Positions 30,737 through 41,900 of a stretch of 64,000 bases of DNA are shown piece after piece (within the stretch, counting starts at the first letter, position 1; each line of letters starts with the position of its first letter). The position numbers and the translations under genes are program-made. The notes beneath the pieces were generated by a model. It saw nothing but the letters and a program-made list of their open reading frames with translations. It made no database searches and had not been told where the DNA came from. This stretch comes from Cladocopium goreaui (taxonomy: Eukaryota > Sar > Dinophyceae > Suessiales > Symbiodiniaceae). The stretch is from contig CAMXCT020001122.1 in assembly GCA_947184155.2 (NCBI GenBank), positions 113,687 to 177,686 on the forward strand, written 5' to 3'.

Positions 30737-31364
30737 CAAAAACGTGAGCTTCAACATGAATCAAGCAACATGTTGTGGGTGGAACAAACAAGGCATGCCA
30801 AGATGCACCAGGGAATATGGTAGAGGATTGCCTTGTGAATTCTTTTGCTAGTCGGTAACATTGACCCATTTACTCATAGTTTGTATTTATTCTTGGTACA
30901 TGCAAGTGCACCAGCGCATCTTTTGATACCACTCTGTTGCAGGAGTGTGACTTGACTACCCGCCGCTCACAACTTGTAACAACACACCTGCACACGGCAC
31001 TACCGACTTGAAACCAAAACGATTCCCTTTTTTTTACAAAACCCTGTCCTCCAGACCGGGCGGTAGAGCTGGCAGCTTGCCCCTTCTTAGACTTCCACCC
31101 ACTAGCCCTCTGCCTCTTCTTAGTCTTCTTCATCTGCTCCTCCACCACTGCGAATGCTTCCTGGAAAGGGTCACCGGGGGGGAGTTGGTCAATCTAAAAA
31201 TTGAAGCCGTGGTGACTGAGTCTGAGTTATCTTGATTGTAGAACCAATTTGAAACTGATATGCGTGGTGCGTGTTCTGTGCAGGTGCGCATGGAGTATGA
31301 TATTCATGGTACAGTACTGCGCTCTGTCCTTTAAAAAAAAGGTTTCTTCTCAATTTTGATTTTG
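30737..31364. other. Unassigned stretch
   Basis: No convincing exon. The minus frame 30,870-31,148 is Lys/Ser-rich (KKTKKRQRASGWKSKKGQ) and may be an exon, but it has no clear splice sites. Confidence 0.3.
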
Positions 31365-31985
31365 GGACCTGTGAGGAACCCACCGTCAACAGGCCCAAAG
31401 GAATCCAAAAAACACATGCAAATTATCTGTAGGGTCCCACCGTCAGCCTCACCAAACAAAAATGCATAGCCCAGTCAAAAGACTGGACTCTTTCCCAACC
31501 TCTTGCCACGAAAAAAAATCCAGCATTCTGTTCCAAACGTGATTTGTTGCCAGCTTGCACTGACTCTTTCCAATTTGGAGTTTGGACCTGTGAGGAACCA
31601 ACCGTCAACAGGCCCAAACCCCACCGTCACCGTCAGGCTCACCAAAAAAAGCATAGCCCAGTCAAAAAAAACTGGATTCTTTCCCAACATCTTGCCACAA
31701 AAAAAATACCAGCATTCTGTTCCAAACGTGATTGTTGCCAGCTTCAACCCTTTCCATTTTTGAGTTTGGACCTGTGAGGAACCAACCGTCAACAGGCCCA
31801 AACCCCACCGTCACCGTCAGCCTCACCAAAAAAATGCATAGCCCAGTCAAAAGACTGGACTCTTTCCCAACATCTTGCCACAAAAAAATCCAGCATTCTG
31901 TTCCAAACGTGATTTGTTGCCAGCTGCAACTGTTTCCATTTTTGAGTTTGGACCTGTGAGGAACCAACCGTCAACAGGCCCAAAC
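31365..31985. repeat. ~183-bp tandem repeat
   Basis: GGACCTGTGAGGAACC begins units at 31,365, 31,584, 31,768 and 31,950. Each unit carries two ACCGTCA motifs, CATAGCCCAGTCAAAA, CTTTCCCAACATCTTGCCAC and an A-run. Several antisense ORFs are shadows of this array. Confidence 0.9.
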
Positions 31986-32359
31986 AAATACAAAAAAAAC
32001 ATCATGCCAAACGTCAGTGTCAGCACCCGGCTGGAAAATGATCAATCGACCATGGCAAATTTGGCTGGAAACATACAACATAGATATGCCAGAACATATT
32101 CGAAGGAAGTTTAGAAGTCAAACTTCCGACAATATGGAGAGATGAAAAGCAGAGCAGGGAAGAGGCAGAGAGAAGAGAAAGATTAGAAGAAAGAAAGATA
32201 GAGGAGAAAGAGTCAGAAGAAAGAAGATGCAGATGCGCGAAAAGGTAGAAAAGTCGCGAAACACTGTTTTTCCAATGATTTGGGGCTCCGGAGGGTCGAA
32301 AAGTAGGCTCGCTAAAGCGGCGGGTGCGGAGCCAGCTGGCTGGCCAGATGAGAGATGAA

Positions 32360-32690
32360 AAATTGCACGCCGTTGTGGCGCGAAGCACATTTGCAAGTCA
32401 AAATGTACAAAACACCTCAGCTTCGGACCACTTTTGGAAGTTGCGATGTCGAAAAAGTGCACGCCGTTGTGGCGCGAAGCACATTTCGAAGTTGAGATGT
32501 CGAAAAAGGGCACGCCGTTGTGGCGCGAAGCACATTTCCAAGTCAAAATGTACAAAACACCACATGTTCGCGCCACTTTTGGAGGTTCGGATGTTGAAAA
32601 AGTGCACGCCGTTGTGGCGCGAAGCACATTTCGAAGTCAAAAAGTACAAAACACCACATGTTCGCGCCACTTTTGAAGGTTCGGATGTCG
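32360..32690. repeat. Compound tandem repeat (94 + 51 bp)
   Basis: GCACGCCGTTGTGGCGCGAA recurs at 32,365, 32,459, 32,510 and 32,604, giving alternating spacings of 94, 51 and 94 bp. Open on both strands, so the ORFs here are probably by-products. Confidence 0.9.
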
Positions 32691-32695
32691 CTTCG

Positions 32696-33378
32696 CTTCG
32701 CTTCACTACACTACACTACACTACATTACCCTACACTACACTACACTCCACTACACTACACTACACTACATTACACTACACTACACTACATTACACTACA
32801 CTACACTACCTTCCACCACACTTCACTACATTACACTACACTCCACTACACTACAAATACAACTACAACTACACAACTACACTCCACTACACTCCACTAC
32901 ACTCCACTACACTAAATTACACTACACTACACTACACTCCACTACACTACAATACAACAACACAACTACACACTCCACTACCCACTGCTACACTCACACT
33001 ACACTACACACTACATACACTACAACTACACTACTACACTACTACTTTACACTACACTACACTACACACTACACTACAGATACAACTACAACTACACAAC
33101 TACACTCCACTACACTCCACTACACTCCACTACACTAAATTACACTACACTACACTACATTACGCTACACTACACTACACTCCACTACACTACACTAAAT
33201 TACACTACACTACACTACAACTAAAACTACAGAACTACACTCCACGCCACTACACTCCACTACACTAAATAACACTACACTACATTACGCTACACTACAC
33301 TACACTAAATTATACTACACTACACTCCACTACACTACATTACACTACACTACACTACCTTCCACTAAACTTCACTAC
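32696..33378. repeat. CACTA pentanucleotide array
   Basis: About 680 bp of degenerate (CACTA)n with interspersed CTCCA, AATTA and AACTA units. Confidence 0.95.
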
Positions 33379-33473
33379 CGCCTGACCTCCAAAAGTGCGG
33401 CATCATGACCTGGACATCACTGAGTAACATTCTTTTTTACTAGTAAAGTTGCATCAACATATGCAGATTGTTG

Positions 33474-34270
33474 TCACAGATCATTACACACCGGAGGCAC
33501 CGCCGGCTGGTTCACGTCCTCGCGTCCGACGGATGGTGATACGGCCTTTTGCCAGGCGTCATTTCCATCAGTGAATCTGAATCGGCTTTCTGCTTCGGGC
33601 CTCGACGAACATGCAGTCAATCCCTGCAGCGCATTGATTTCTTTCACGCGCATGTCACGAACAGTTGCCTCGTTCATTCCAAACGCAAACACACGAGAGA
33701 CCGTAATCACATAGCCCTTGTCCGCCAAACGAATGGAGCCCACCACATACCGCGGCTTCCCATCGCCCATGTTGCACGCAAAGATGTCAGCCATGTTGCA
33801 CAAAGCTTCGGTGCTGAAGGCATGCTTATCGGGATCACAGAGAGACCACCTTGCTATGCCGAACTTGGACCGCTCCCGGCATTCCTTCAATGGCCTGCGG
33901 TTTCGGCTTGTCAAGGGCTGCGACAACCATGCTGACCTGCTCCGGCATGGATTTTCTGGGCTGATGTTGCATTCCAGCTGGAGAGACAAGAAACTCAGTC
34001 ACGGATGCCGCGGGCAGCACATGCCCCATCCGCACCTGGCGACGAGGAAGGAGACAGGTACACAAAAAACCGTCAAAATTTTTACGCTGGTGCGCGGTGG
34101 TCCCCACCGCAACTCTTCCCGACACGCCGGGCACAGTGCCGCCTGGCTCACTATGTCATCTAAATTGGTAGGAAGGACTTGACACTCCACACTTAGCACG
34201 CCACCTTCTTCCATATTCCACAGTCTACGGTGCACTGGTATGGTAACAGGGGAAAAATGCACAAGACTGT
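33474..34270 (-). pseudogene. Gene fragment(s) with broken or spliced frame
   Basis: Three overlapping minus-strand frames look protein-like in turn: VECQVLPTNLDDIVSQAALC with CPACREELR (about 34,100-34,230); MPEQVSMVVAALDKPKPQAI (about 33,890-33,990); and FGIARWSLCDPDKHAFSTEA, KPRYVVGSIRLADKGYVITV and FAFGMNEATVRDMR (33,474-33,880), ending in a stop at 33,474. Switching frame without obvious splice sites in the middle suggests either tiny introns or a frameshifted pseudogene. No family was recognised. Confidence 0.4.
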
Positions 34271-34456
34271 TCAAATATAAACTGTTTCAGAAAAGTGTTC
34301 TGCGTGACTGCATATCCATGTGTTTCGACATCTGTACCATTAACATACGTGTGAGCATTCGGGTTCGTGGGCTGCATCTTGTTTGACAGATATGCAACAT
34401 TATGTAACTATCATACAAGATCATGGCATAAAGTTAGATGACCTACAAACCAAAAG

Positions 34457-34846
34457 TCAAAAAAGAGAAGTTTGTGGTCGGAGATCATTCTCCCCGGCAC
34501 AGCAAGTCAGAAATTGGGTCAATCCCAGCCCCTGCGTCAATCGCATCAAGGCCCCAGTCCCACGATTCCCATGCGCCTGACGAAGTTTTTCGCGCAAATT
34601 TTGCAGAGAATCGTTCGCTCGTTTCAGACCCGAATCCGTCAAGTAGGTCCGCGGGGATTTTTCCTGCGCTTTGTCTGAGACAAGTGCCCAAAATTGAAAG
34701 GATGGAACCAGCCTAAAAACCAGCGAAATCGACATCTTTGTTCCAAATCTGACGGAGCCCACCAACTTGTTCACACCACGAAGTGGGAGTAAATGCTGCT
34801 CAATTCTTTCTTTGTAGTGGGAAGCGGCAACTGAAAACACAAGCAT
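34457..34846 (-). CDS. Hypothetical ORF
   Basis: 129 codons with ATG start and TAG stop. Basic, no recognised domain (LTDSGLKRANDSLQNLREKL). It could be an exon. Confidence 0.25.
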   Translation of the reverse strand: MLVFSVAASHYKERIEQHLLPLRGVNKLVGSVRFGTKMSISLVFRLVPSFQFWALVSDKAQEKSPRTYLTDSGLKRANDSLQNLREKLRQAHGNRGTGALMRLTQGLGLTQFLTCCAGENDLRPQTSLF

Positions 34847-35301
34847 GTTGGGAAAAGGCTACGCATGGCTATTCCACACCTTTGAAACCAATTCGACTTT
34901 TTTTTTTTTTGTGAAACGCTTCAATGGAGCACGTTGCTGCAACACTCTTGTGGCACACTTTTTTGGGGCAATCCTGAATCCTGAAAGGTGCAAAACGATC
35001 GAAAAGCATGGGTGTCCCTGTATCCCTCTATTTTTATCAACCAACCACGATCACTTCTACAGTATCATTCCCCTTATCAAACAAGCATATTTTATCATAT
35101 TTTATCATATTTTTGTATCCCTCTATTCATCAACCAAAAAATGGGTTTGTCTCAGAATACAGTACCCCAAATATCGCGACTAATCATCATTTTCCCCATT
35201 AAAATTATCATCTCGGAGCCAAATCTGAATTTGTTCGACAATACAAACAATATTTAATTGCTTCTATGCATGAAATATGACCCTGGCCTCCACTAGGTCG
35301 C
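34847..35301. other. AT-rich stretch with possible MITE-E relic
   Basis: At 35,141-35,225, ATGGGTTTGTCTCAGAATAC and a degenerate inverted end resemble MITE-E. No gene was recognised. Confidence 0.3.
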
Positions 35302-35382
35302 CTGTTTCAGACAAGCAATGGGGCGGCTTGCTGCAGATGCGGCAGAGGTCCGCATCATTCCGCGGCGCGAAGGCCATGGCTT
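35302..35382 (-). CDS. Possible exon with CxxC
   Basis: 81 bp, minus: AMAFAPRNDADLCRICSKPP then HCLSET, with a GC donor (ACAG|GCGACC). The plus strand is also open (RIIPRREGHGFYRWMG), so orientation rests on the pattern of the neighbouring exons. Confidence 0.35.
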
Positions 35383-35792
35383 CTACCGTTGGATGGGCGC
35401 AGCGCAGTAGGGCATCACCTATGGCTAGAGTTAAGGCTACCTATACTTGAAATAGTAAATGATATAGGATAGGTTCATACTATTTACCCATAGTTGAAAT
35501 AGTAAATCCGAATAACCCTCGTGTATTGCGATGATGATATACCTGAGATAAAGGTCAAAACATGGGGATTTATAAAAGCAACAAATTGGGAGTGGATTTC
35601 AGGAGCAAAAAAAGAGGATATCAGCTTATCAGCCAACAAGAGATGGGGATAGGGATATCTGATCGAATGTTTAAGGAGTTTAAGGTTACTAAATGGTTAC
35701 GAATAGTCCCAATCTTATGCCCCGCTATGCTCTCTTTATCTCTCTTTAGGATATGTTTCTGATCCCATCCTGGGAGAACTTGTGGCAGCTAC
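35383..35792. other. Intron-like stretch
   Basis: Contains a short direct repeat (ATAGTTGAAATAGTAAAT / ATACTTGAAATAGTAAAT) at about 35,440-35,505. No exon. Confidence 0.3.
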
Positions 35793-35829
35793 CTCCGTGA
35801 TCCTCTGTGAAGCACGGACTACTTTCAGC
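35793..35829 (-). CDS. Possible short exon
   Basis: 37 bp: AESSPCFTEDHG between TTTTGGAG and CGGAG|GTAGCTG. The frame is also open upstream (RHESSNVLE). Confidence 0.35.
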
Positions 35830-35874
35830 CTCCAAAACATTACTACTTTCATGGCGAAAATGATATGTGTTTTG

Positions 35875-35976
35875 CTGGTTGGTGGTTTCAACCCCTCTGA
35901 AGAATATGAGTTCGTCAGTTGGGATGATTATGCCCAATATATGGAAAAATAAGACATGTTCCAAACCACCAAACAG
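35875..35976. mobile_element. MITE-B copy
   Basis: CTGGTTGGTGGTTTCAACC ... GTTCCAAACCACCAAACAG, flanked on both sides by TTTG (4-bp target duplication). The core GAGTTCGTCAGTTGGGATGA matches the other MITE-B copies. Confidence 0.85.
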
Positions 35977-36710
35977 TTTGCAAATGGGGTTGTCCATATG
36001 TAACAACCTTTGTCACATCCAAATCTATGGTTTTTTTTGGTCTTAGGAAAGTCCAGTGCTGGCTTCCAAAGGCACGTCCTTTTTTGTCCAATCCAAATTG
36101 GGGCATTGCTGATGGGCTTCCAACATTGACCCAACATTGACCATCGAGCTTGAGCTGACCATGCTGCAACCAGAATGCCTCATGTGGAACCCTCCACTGA
36201 CATTCAGCATTCTTCCCCCAGGTGCTTTGTGGGATTGACCTAGGACCCTCGTCGAGCCCGAACAAATTTGGGAAGTTCCATCCGTTTGCAGCCCAAAGCT
36301 TTCTGGCTCCCGAAAAAGATCGAAAAAATGGATGCTGCTACTGTTTTGATTTTGATGGTATGGATGAGTTCCTGTCTTTTGGGGGATCACTATCTACTGG
36401 TAGGCCAAGTAGGTGGTGGGTTGCCACACTGGTCAGCTTGCACCGCGAACTTTTTAACGACGCGTTGACACCGGATGGTGCCGGGTGGACACAGGTGGCC
36501 TTTTTATTTGTGCCGACACCACGCTAGATGCTTTGAGCGTGGTGAAAAAAACAAACACCCGGAGCCATTTGGGTATGGCTCAAACATGTCCATCTCCATC
36601 CCCAAGGAACGATTTCCATGTATTTCCATACCGAATTACATGAAACAGAAAACCATACATTGGGAAGTTCATCCACTTTTGAGCCATACTTATGTGCAAA
36701 GAACAAGTGA

Positions 36711-36785
36711 CTGGTGGTTTCGCCATGTTTCGCCCCCTAACCCTAAAACGGTTGCAAGAAAACAAGAATGGAAACCACCAACCAC
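36711..36785. mobile_element. Possible degenerate MITE-B
   Basis: CTGGTGGTTTCGCC and GGAAACCACCAACCA form inverted ends, but the core differs from the family. Confidence 0.35.
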
Positions 36786-37109
36786 ATGATGTTGCCACAT
36801 CTTCATGCACGGGTCATGGCACGCGTTCGAAGCTGACAACAAAAGCGTTCAGAGTTGTTCAGAAAGGAACATCGCTGTGATGAACATAGTTGGACTGACA
36901 ACCCCGGTGGAGAACCTGAAAATCATGGGCCCAAACATGGTATCAGAGGCAGGATCTGTCCATTTTGTGAGCCCACCCTGATCAATCACCATGTGGATCC
37001 ATGTGGGTGTTCGCAACTCGGGAACCGTTCCACCCAGGATGGCACTCTTTGATGATTCCCCCCATCCAAGATATGGCTGGCAGAAATTGAGTACCCCATC
37101 CCTACCAAT

Positions 37110-37216
37110 TACCATCTGGTTATTTAACATAGCCATGGAAAATCACTATTTTCAATAGGTAAACCATCTATAAATGGGCCATCTATACCATGGCTATGTT
37201 AGTTTACCAGAGGGTA
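37110..37216. mobile_element. MITE-A copy i
   Basis: TA-flanked; ends CCATCTGGTTATTTAACATA / GCTATGTTAGTTTACCAGAG plus GG. Confidence 0.8.
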
Positions 37217-37363
37217 TCCTGATCTGCCCTCTGCCAAAGCCATTGGGGGTATCCCCCCATGAAACTCATTGAAACTCGGTACCACACAAAAAAACGTCCC
37301 ATCTCCCGATGACAGCCGATGATCGGGGCTTCATTGAGCCCTCCCGTGCTCCCCGCCACAAAC

Positions 37364-37435
37364 CTCAGACGACGCCGCTGCCTCTGGCGCGACGTCGCCC
37401 GGCGCCCGTTGAGGCACAGGCTCTTCCAGTCGTTC
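37364..37435 (-). CDS. Exon, unidentified, Pro/Ala-rich
   Basis: 72 bp, phase 0 to 0, between acceptor ATTCCCCCAG and donor TCTGAG|GTTTGT: ERLEEPVPQRAPGDVAPEAA then ASSE. The other two frames are also open here but are Arg-rich and less protein-like. Confidence 0.5.
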
Positions 37436-37881
37436 CTGGGGGAATGGAGTGGCAGTTGGTTAAGAACGGGAGTCCAATATATCAAGGGTAGTATGGCTGG
37501 TTGTCTGTTGGTATTCGTAGGGATTCATGATATATATATATATATAAATACATACATACATATCATGATAATTCATGGTATATATATATATATTATCATG
37601 ATATATCAATAGGGATTGCCAGTTGGTTCATGGACTATGGCAATCTCCAGTACATCAAGGGTCGTATAATCCCCGAACTACTCATGAAACAACTGGGCCA
37701 TGAGGCTAATCGACCAATCCTGCTGGATCCCAGTCTCTCGATATGTTCGATTCATGTCCACCATGTGTTTGCTGTTGTTCGCTTGAAATATCTGGAAAAA
37801 AAACTCAACCATGTAGCCTATCTTTGGATATTTTTGGTGCTTAAAGCACCTTAAACATGATCATCATGAGCACCAAGACAC

Positions 37882-37926
37882 GAGACGTCGCCCTTCTTCC
37901 CAGAGAGCCAGGATGGAGCTGCCGTC
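37882..37926 (-). CDS. Probable exon, unidentified
   Basis: DGSSILALWEEGRRL after a strong acceptor (CCCTCTTCCAG). The 3' end at CTC|GTGTCT is approximate. Confidence 0.45.
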
Positions 37927-37973
37927 CTGGAAGAGGGACCAGGAAGATCTTGGAATCCCCAACATTAAAATGT

Positions 37974-38095
37974 TACCCGGCCTGGTTTCTACATACAAAA
38001 AACTCATGGGAAAGATCCACAATATCTTATGGGTAAATCAACTATTTCGACTGGGCCATGTTCAAGTTCGCGAACTGTGAGTTTACCAGAGGGTA
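37974..38095. mobile_element. MITE-A copy j (long subfamily)
   Basis: TA-flanked. The interior (CTACATACAAAAAACTCATG, ACTATTTCGACTGGGCCATG) matches copy g in reverse orientation; the right end is AGTTTACCAGAGGG. Confidence 0.65.
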
Positions 38096-38212
38096 AGTGA
38101 TGTTGGGGTTGGTTTATGGCATGGGGTTTACCACTTACCACTAGTTTGATTGATCAGGAAAAAACTATCAGGGATTCAACCATCAACCACCAATGGTATA
38201 AGCCAAAAATTG

Positions 38213-38324
38213 TACCCTCTGGTTATTTGTTACATAGCTATTGAAAATACCACATTTATAGTGGATTTACCCATTGAAAATGGTGGATCTTTCCATAGTT
38301 ATGTGACAGTTTACCAGTATTGTA
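38213..38324. mobile_element. MITE-A copy k
   Basis: Left end CCCTCTGGTTATTTGTTACA; the right end is mutated (CAGTTTACCAGTATTG). TA at both sides. Confidence 0.7.
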
Positions 38325-38337
38325 ATCTCTATGAGGC

Positions 38338-38457
38338 TATTGGCTGCCAATCTAAGGATTCTATGATGATTTTCTGCCGAAGGTAAGATGACTCTTTCAA
38401 AGTCATCTGCTGTCGAACCTCAACCAATAGGCCAATAGGAAGCAGCTGTACTTGTAA
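38338..38457 (-). CDS. Exon downstream of MITE-A intron l
   Basis: 120 bp: LQVQLLPIGLLVEVRQQMTL and KESSYLRQKIIIESLDWQPI. It joins in phase 0 to the exon at 38,539-38,621. The 3' end is inferred (GC donor CCAATA|GCC); the frame meets a TAG two codons later, so it could instead be the C terminus of a protein. Confidence 0.55.
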
Positions 38458-38538
38458 CTTATATCCATCTGGCAATTTAACATAGCTATAGAAAATCACC
38501 ATTTTTTCCATAGCTGTGTTAAATTACCAGAGGGTATC
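38458..38538 (-). other. 81-bp intron made of MITE-A copy l, GA donor
   Basis: It reads ATTCAGATG|GATACCCTCTGG ... GGATATAAG|TTACAAG. The element covers all but about six bases. GA donors are unusual outside dinoflagellates. Confidence 0.6.
38462..38536. mobile_element. MITE-A copy l (75-bp deletion derivative)
   Basis: Retains both ends (CCATCTGGCAATTTAACATA / GCTGTGTTAAATTACCAGAG) but has lost most of the centre. Confidence 0.8.
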
Positions 38539-38621
38539 CATCTGAATATTCACTGTGACTGGTCCAGTCAAAATTGCATCTGTAATCGAAGTCCAAGGAC
38601 CATCAAGGACCCGATTGGCTT
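38539..38621 (-). CDS. Exon upstream of MITE-A intron l
   Basis: 83 bp: ANRVLDGPWTSITDAILTGP then VTVNIQM. Acceptor GTCCCTGAG, donor CAGATG|GATACC. Confidence 0.65.
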
Positions 38622-38774
38622 CTCAGGGACTCTGAAATCTATGCGGTCTGAAACTCCCAATCCTCTCGCTAAAACGGATGAAAGCCTCCATAATGTGTTC
38701 CCTATTTTTGTTCCCTATTTTTGTAAGTTCCAGATATTTTTCCCACTGATTGAGACATGCCTTAAAGTTATTGT

Positions 38775-38841
38775 CTGGTTGGTGGTTGACTAACCATCTT
38801 GAAAAATATGAACGTCAATGGGAAGGAGTATCCCATATATT
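38775..38841. mobile_element. MITE-B, left part (split by the LINE)
   Basis: CTGGTTGGTGGTTGACTAAC through CTTGAAAAATATGAACGTC to TATCCCATATATT. Joined to 49,283-49,319 it gives a complete ~104-bp MITE-B. Confidence 0.75.
38829..38841. repeat. LINE target-site duplication, left copy
   Basis: TATCCCATATATT, repeated at 49,270-49,282. Confidence 0.75.
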
Positions 38842-38909
38842 TTTTTCCATTCCACCGCATGGAGTCTCCTCGCGCGGACTAGCATGATTTGAATTCCTCA
38901 CTGTACGCC

Positions 38910-41900
38910 TCAACCTTGGTAGTCAGGGAAAAACTGCCTATGGCTAAGGATTTCTGCTTGGTTGCGCATGTGATGTATCCACTTGCACTCATCACTTGTG
39001 GGCATGACAGGTTCACGTGCCCCTTCTGTACTCAAGCGATGACGCAAGCCATTCAACATGGCAATCACAAGGCTTCTGCAAAGGGCGCTAGGATATTCTT
39101 TCGCTTGCGCCGTTTTGAATTGCCCATTGGCCTGACGACCTTTAAGGCCATGCTGGGGTCTGCATCTCCACAGCTCAGCGCCAGAACACAAGGCATTTTC
39201 AACTACATTTGCAGGCCCTAAATTGAAAGCACGAAGACATGTGGGCTTCACACCAACAGCTCCGTAAAGCCACTGTTCGATGCGATGGCGTCTTGCATTT
39301 GGCAATCCCATGCACCATGTGCGGTGGCATCTCAGTCTCCACACTGACACTTTCTGCTCATCTTTGGGTTCATCAGGATGTTCCATAATGCTACCTCCTC
39401 CCTGACAAACAATGGTCTCCAGTTGTAGGGAGTTCATGAGCAACTCGGTTCCTGTAGCACACTGACGCATCTCTCCATAGGAGCGCTCAGGAAGGCACCA
39501 AGGCGAATGCGCTGTACGCAGCGGACGAGGACCCCGAGATTCGAGTTGGATGTCGCGTGCTGCCGCAAAGGTTTCGCAAGGAGGCCCAGTGAGAGACCCC
39601 GCGACAGTTCCACTCTGTGCCAGCTTCAGGATGCGCTGGAAGTTTGCTCCTGTAGACAGGTCGCCATAGACCAAGTCAATTGCAGTGTCCACTGACAGGA
39701 GTACCACGGGATACTCAGGGAGGATCTTCGCGGCAATATGCTGCGCCCACCAGTGGCAGTCACCGATTCTTCTTCTCCCGCTGAACAAATGCAAGACAAG
39801 GATAACAACACGGCCATCAAGCTTACATAAAGGAATTTGACCAGCTGGGGGCAAATCAAAGTGACAAGCAAACACTTCATCTAAAAATTGATGTTGCAAG
39901 GCACATGGATCAATGATGGGCTCCAAGGCACGATGCAAAACTTCACGAGACTTGATCATCGTCAGGTCGGGCTGGTAGGCTTCATCCATGCGCCGCTTCC
40001 AGCATACCAAACGCCCAATATGTGAGTCATGAAGAAATTGCTGCAAGGCATCATCCAGTGCACGGAAAACTTCCACCGGAAAGACCGGAAAGCGCGAAAG
40101 CCAAAGACAATCAAGAATCCAAAGACATAGCGCCCATTCTCCAAGCACTCCATGTGGCAAAGTAGAAGTGCCCTCTGCTTTCACCACAAGCTCAAAGAAA
40201 ATGCCTTCGACATCATCCATATGGCAGTGCTGTCGAGCTTTCATCACACCATCAAATTCTGCATGACGTTGCGAAAGGAAGTGCAGATCAATGTCATTGG
40301 GTAAACCTTCATCTTGCCAGCATTGGTTCAAGACCGCATCTGCTTCCGCCCTCGTTGTGAGAGTGCATTCTGCGTAATTGGGCACCGTGTCCACGATCAT
40401 TGCTGGTTGACGATGAAAGCGCTGATGCGGGGCATGCTCATCAATCTCTGGCACACACCGAACTGGAGGGCATCTCCATGTCAAGCGTTCATAGCATCCA
40501 TTGGGATGGCGTCTACTGTTGCGCAAATGTTGTTGCAAACGCTGTGAAGTCCAATGACACTTGTGACACGCCAAACACGTAGTTGAGGTCATCATGCTCC
40601 GCTCGGGCGATATGAGCTCATGTGCTAACCATTGGTGAACATGTAGCTGATGAACAGTACCAAAATGGCGAGCACACAGGCGACACTCATGTGCCGCAAG
40701 ATCTGGCACGACAGCCACGTCGTCGTGGCCCAGGATGGCAGCTGGTGCAATACATTGTAACAGCTGCCAATGAGCACGTACAGCACGTTCAATCGTGCCA
40801 CCTTGTTGAAGGGCCCGTCGAAAAAGACGTCGGACAAGACGAGGTCCCGTATCTGCACAATCTGTCAGCCACTGCCAAATGATGTGCACAGGAGCATGGT
40901 GCGGGTCCCAATGCAATAATGTAGGGTCCATGCCACGAAGCCATGTCAAAGCGTGCCGCAACGCAGGGATCCAAGAAAACTGATGGTCAGATGCCGCTGT
41001 GACAAATTCCAAAATCAAACCTGGACACTGTTGGACAAAATGGAAGGCGTATAGAAGCCTCATTTTTGCGAGCCTCAGAGTGACGGTTGGCAGTTGCCAC
41101 GTCATCAACAGGCGTTGGTCGTTCAGCATCTCGGTTGTCCAGAATCCATTCCCCACCACAGATCGAATCCATTTCATATAAACTCCATGTACTTTCTGCA
41201 ATTGCCGATGTGGTAACAAAGGCCAGTTTCCACTTCCATGGAAAAGGACAGGCATCACCAAACCTTCAAGCAGTTTCAGTCTTGTGGCAATTGAGATATG
41301 TTTGTTGGCCAAAATTGGCTTTCGCACTTGGAGATAAGCATGTTGGGCTCGACCAAGTCGATGGGAAATTTCAGCATCTATCTTGCCCTCAGCAACAAAA
41401 ATAGTCCCCAAATGTTCATATTGTGGGACACATGACAGAGGCCCAGCAGGTAAATCATGACATATCACTCCTTGGCGTGTACCAAAGCAATGATGTCTGG
41501 ATGCAGCAGCTTGATGACCTCGAAAAGCTACCACGGCCTCAGTTTTCTTGGGCTGCATGTTGAGCACCAAGCCATATGAGCGACAAACATGGTCAACCTC
41601 ATGCATCACAGCGGCAGTTTCTTCAATCAGCGCGTCAGCCGTGGGAAACACCATAGGCAACGCGAGGTCATCCACCCATGCTACAATTCTTGGCCGCACT
41701 CCGAGTTGACAATGTGCTTGAACAAAGAGCGGGCGACTATCCAAAATCTTTTGGATGTCCTTGATAATGGCAATCATGAGGGCGTTGTAGGCTGCATCAG
41801 CCAACGGCGAGCCCGGTCTGCTGCCTCTCATGGTGTGATGCACTTCATCGGAGGCCGCAAGTGTGTACCATGTACACGTATGGGCATCGCTCAAAAGGCG

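Larger units (their letters stand above)
27985..31990. repeat. Dispersed short motif GAGGRACCNACCGTCA
   Basis: About 16 occurrences in 4 kb, all in the same orientation, for example near 27,988, 28,018, 28,821, 28,859, 29,578, 29,632, 29,667, 29,702, 31,374, 31,432, 31,592, 31,620, 31,775, 31,802 and 31,957. They lie in different surroundings: inside an ORF, between ORFs and within a tandem array. Confidence 0.75.

Noticed and set aside
32324-33268. 314-codon plus-strand ORF
   Set aside because: It runs through a compound repeat into the CACTA array and gives HYTTLHYTT-type peptide.
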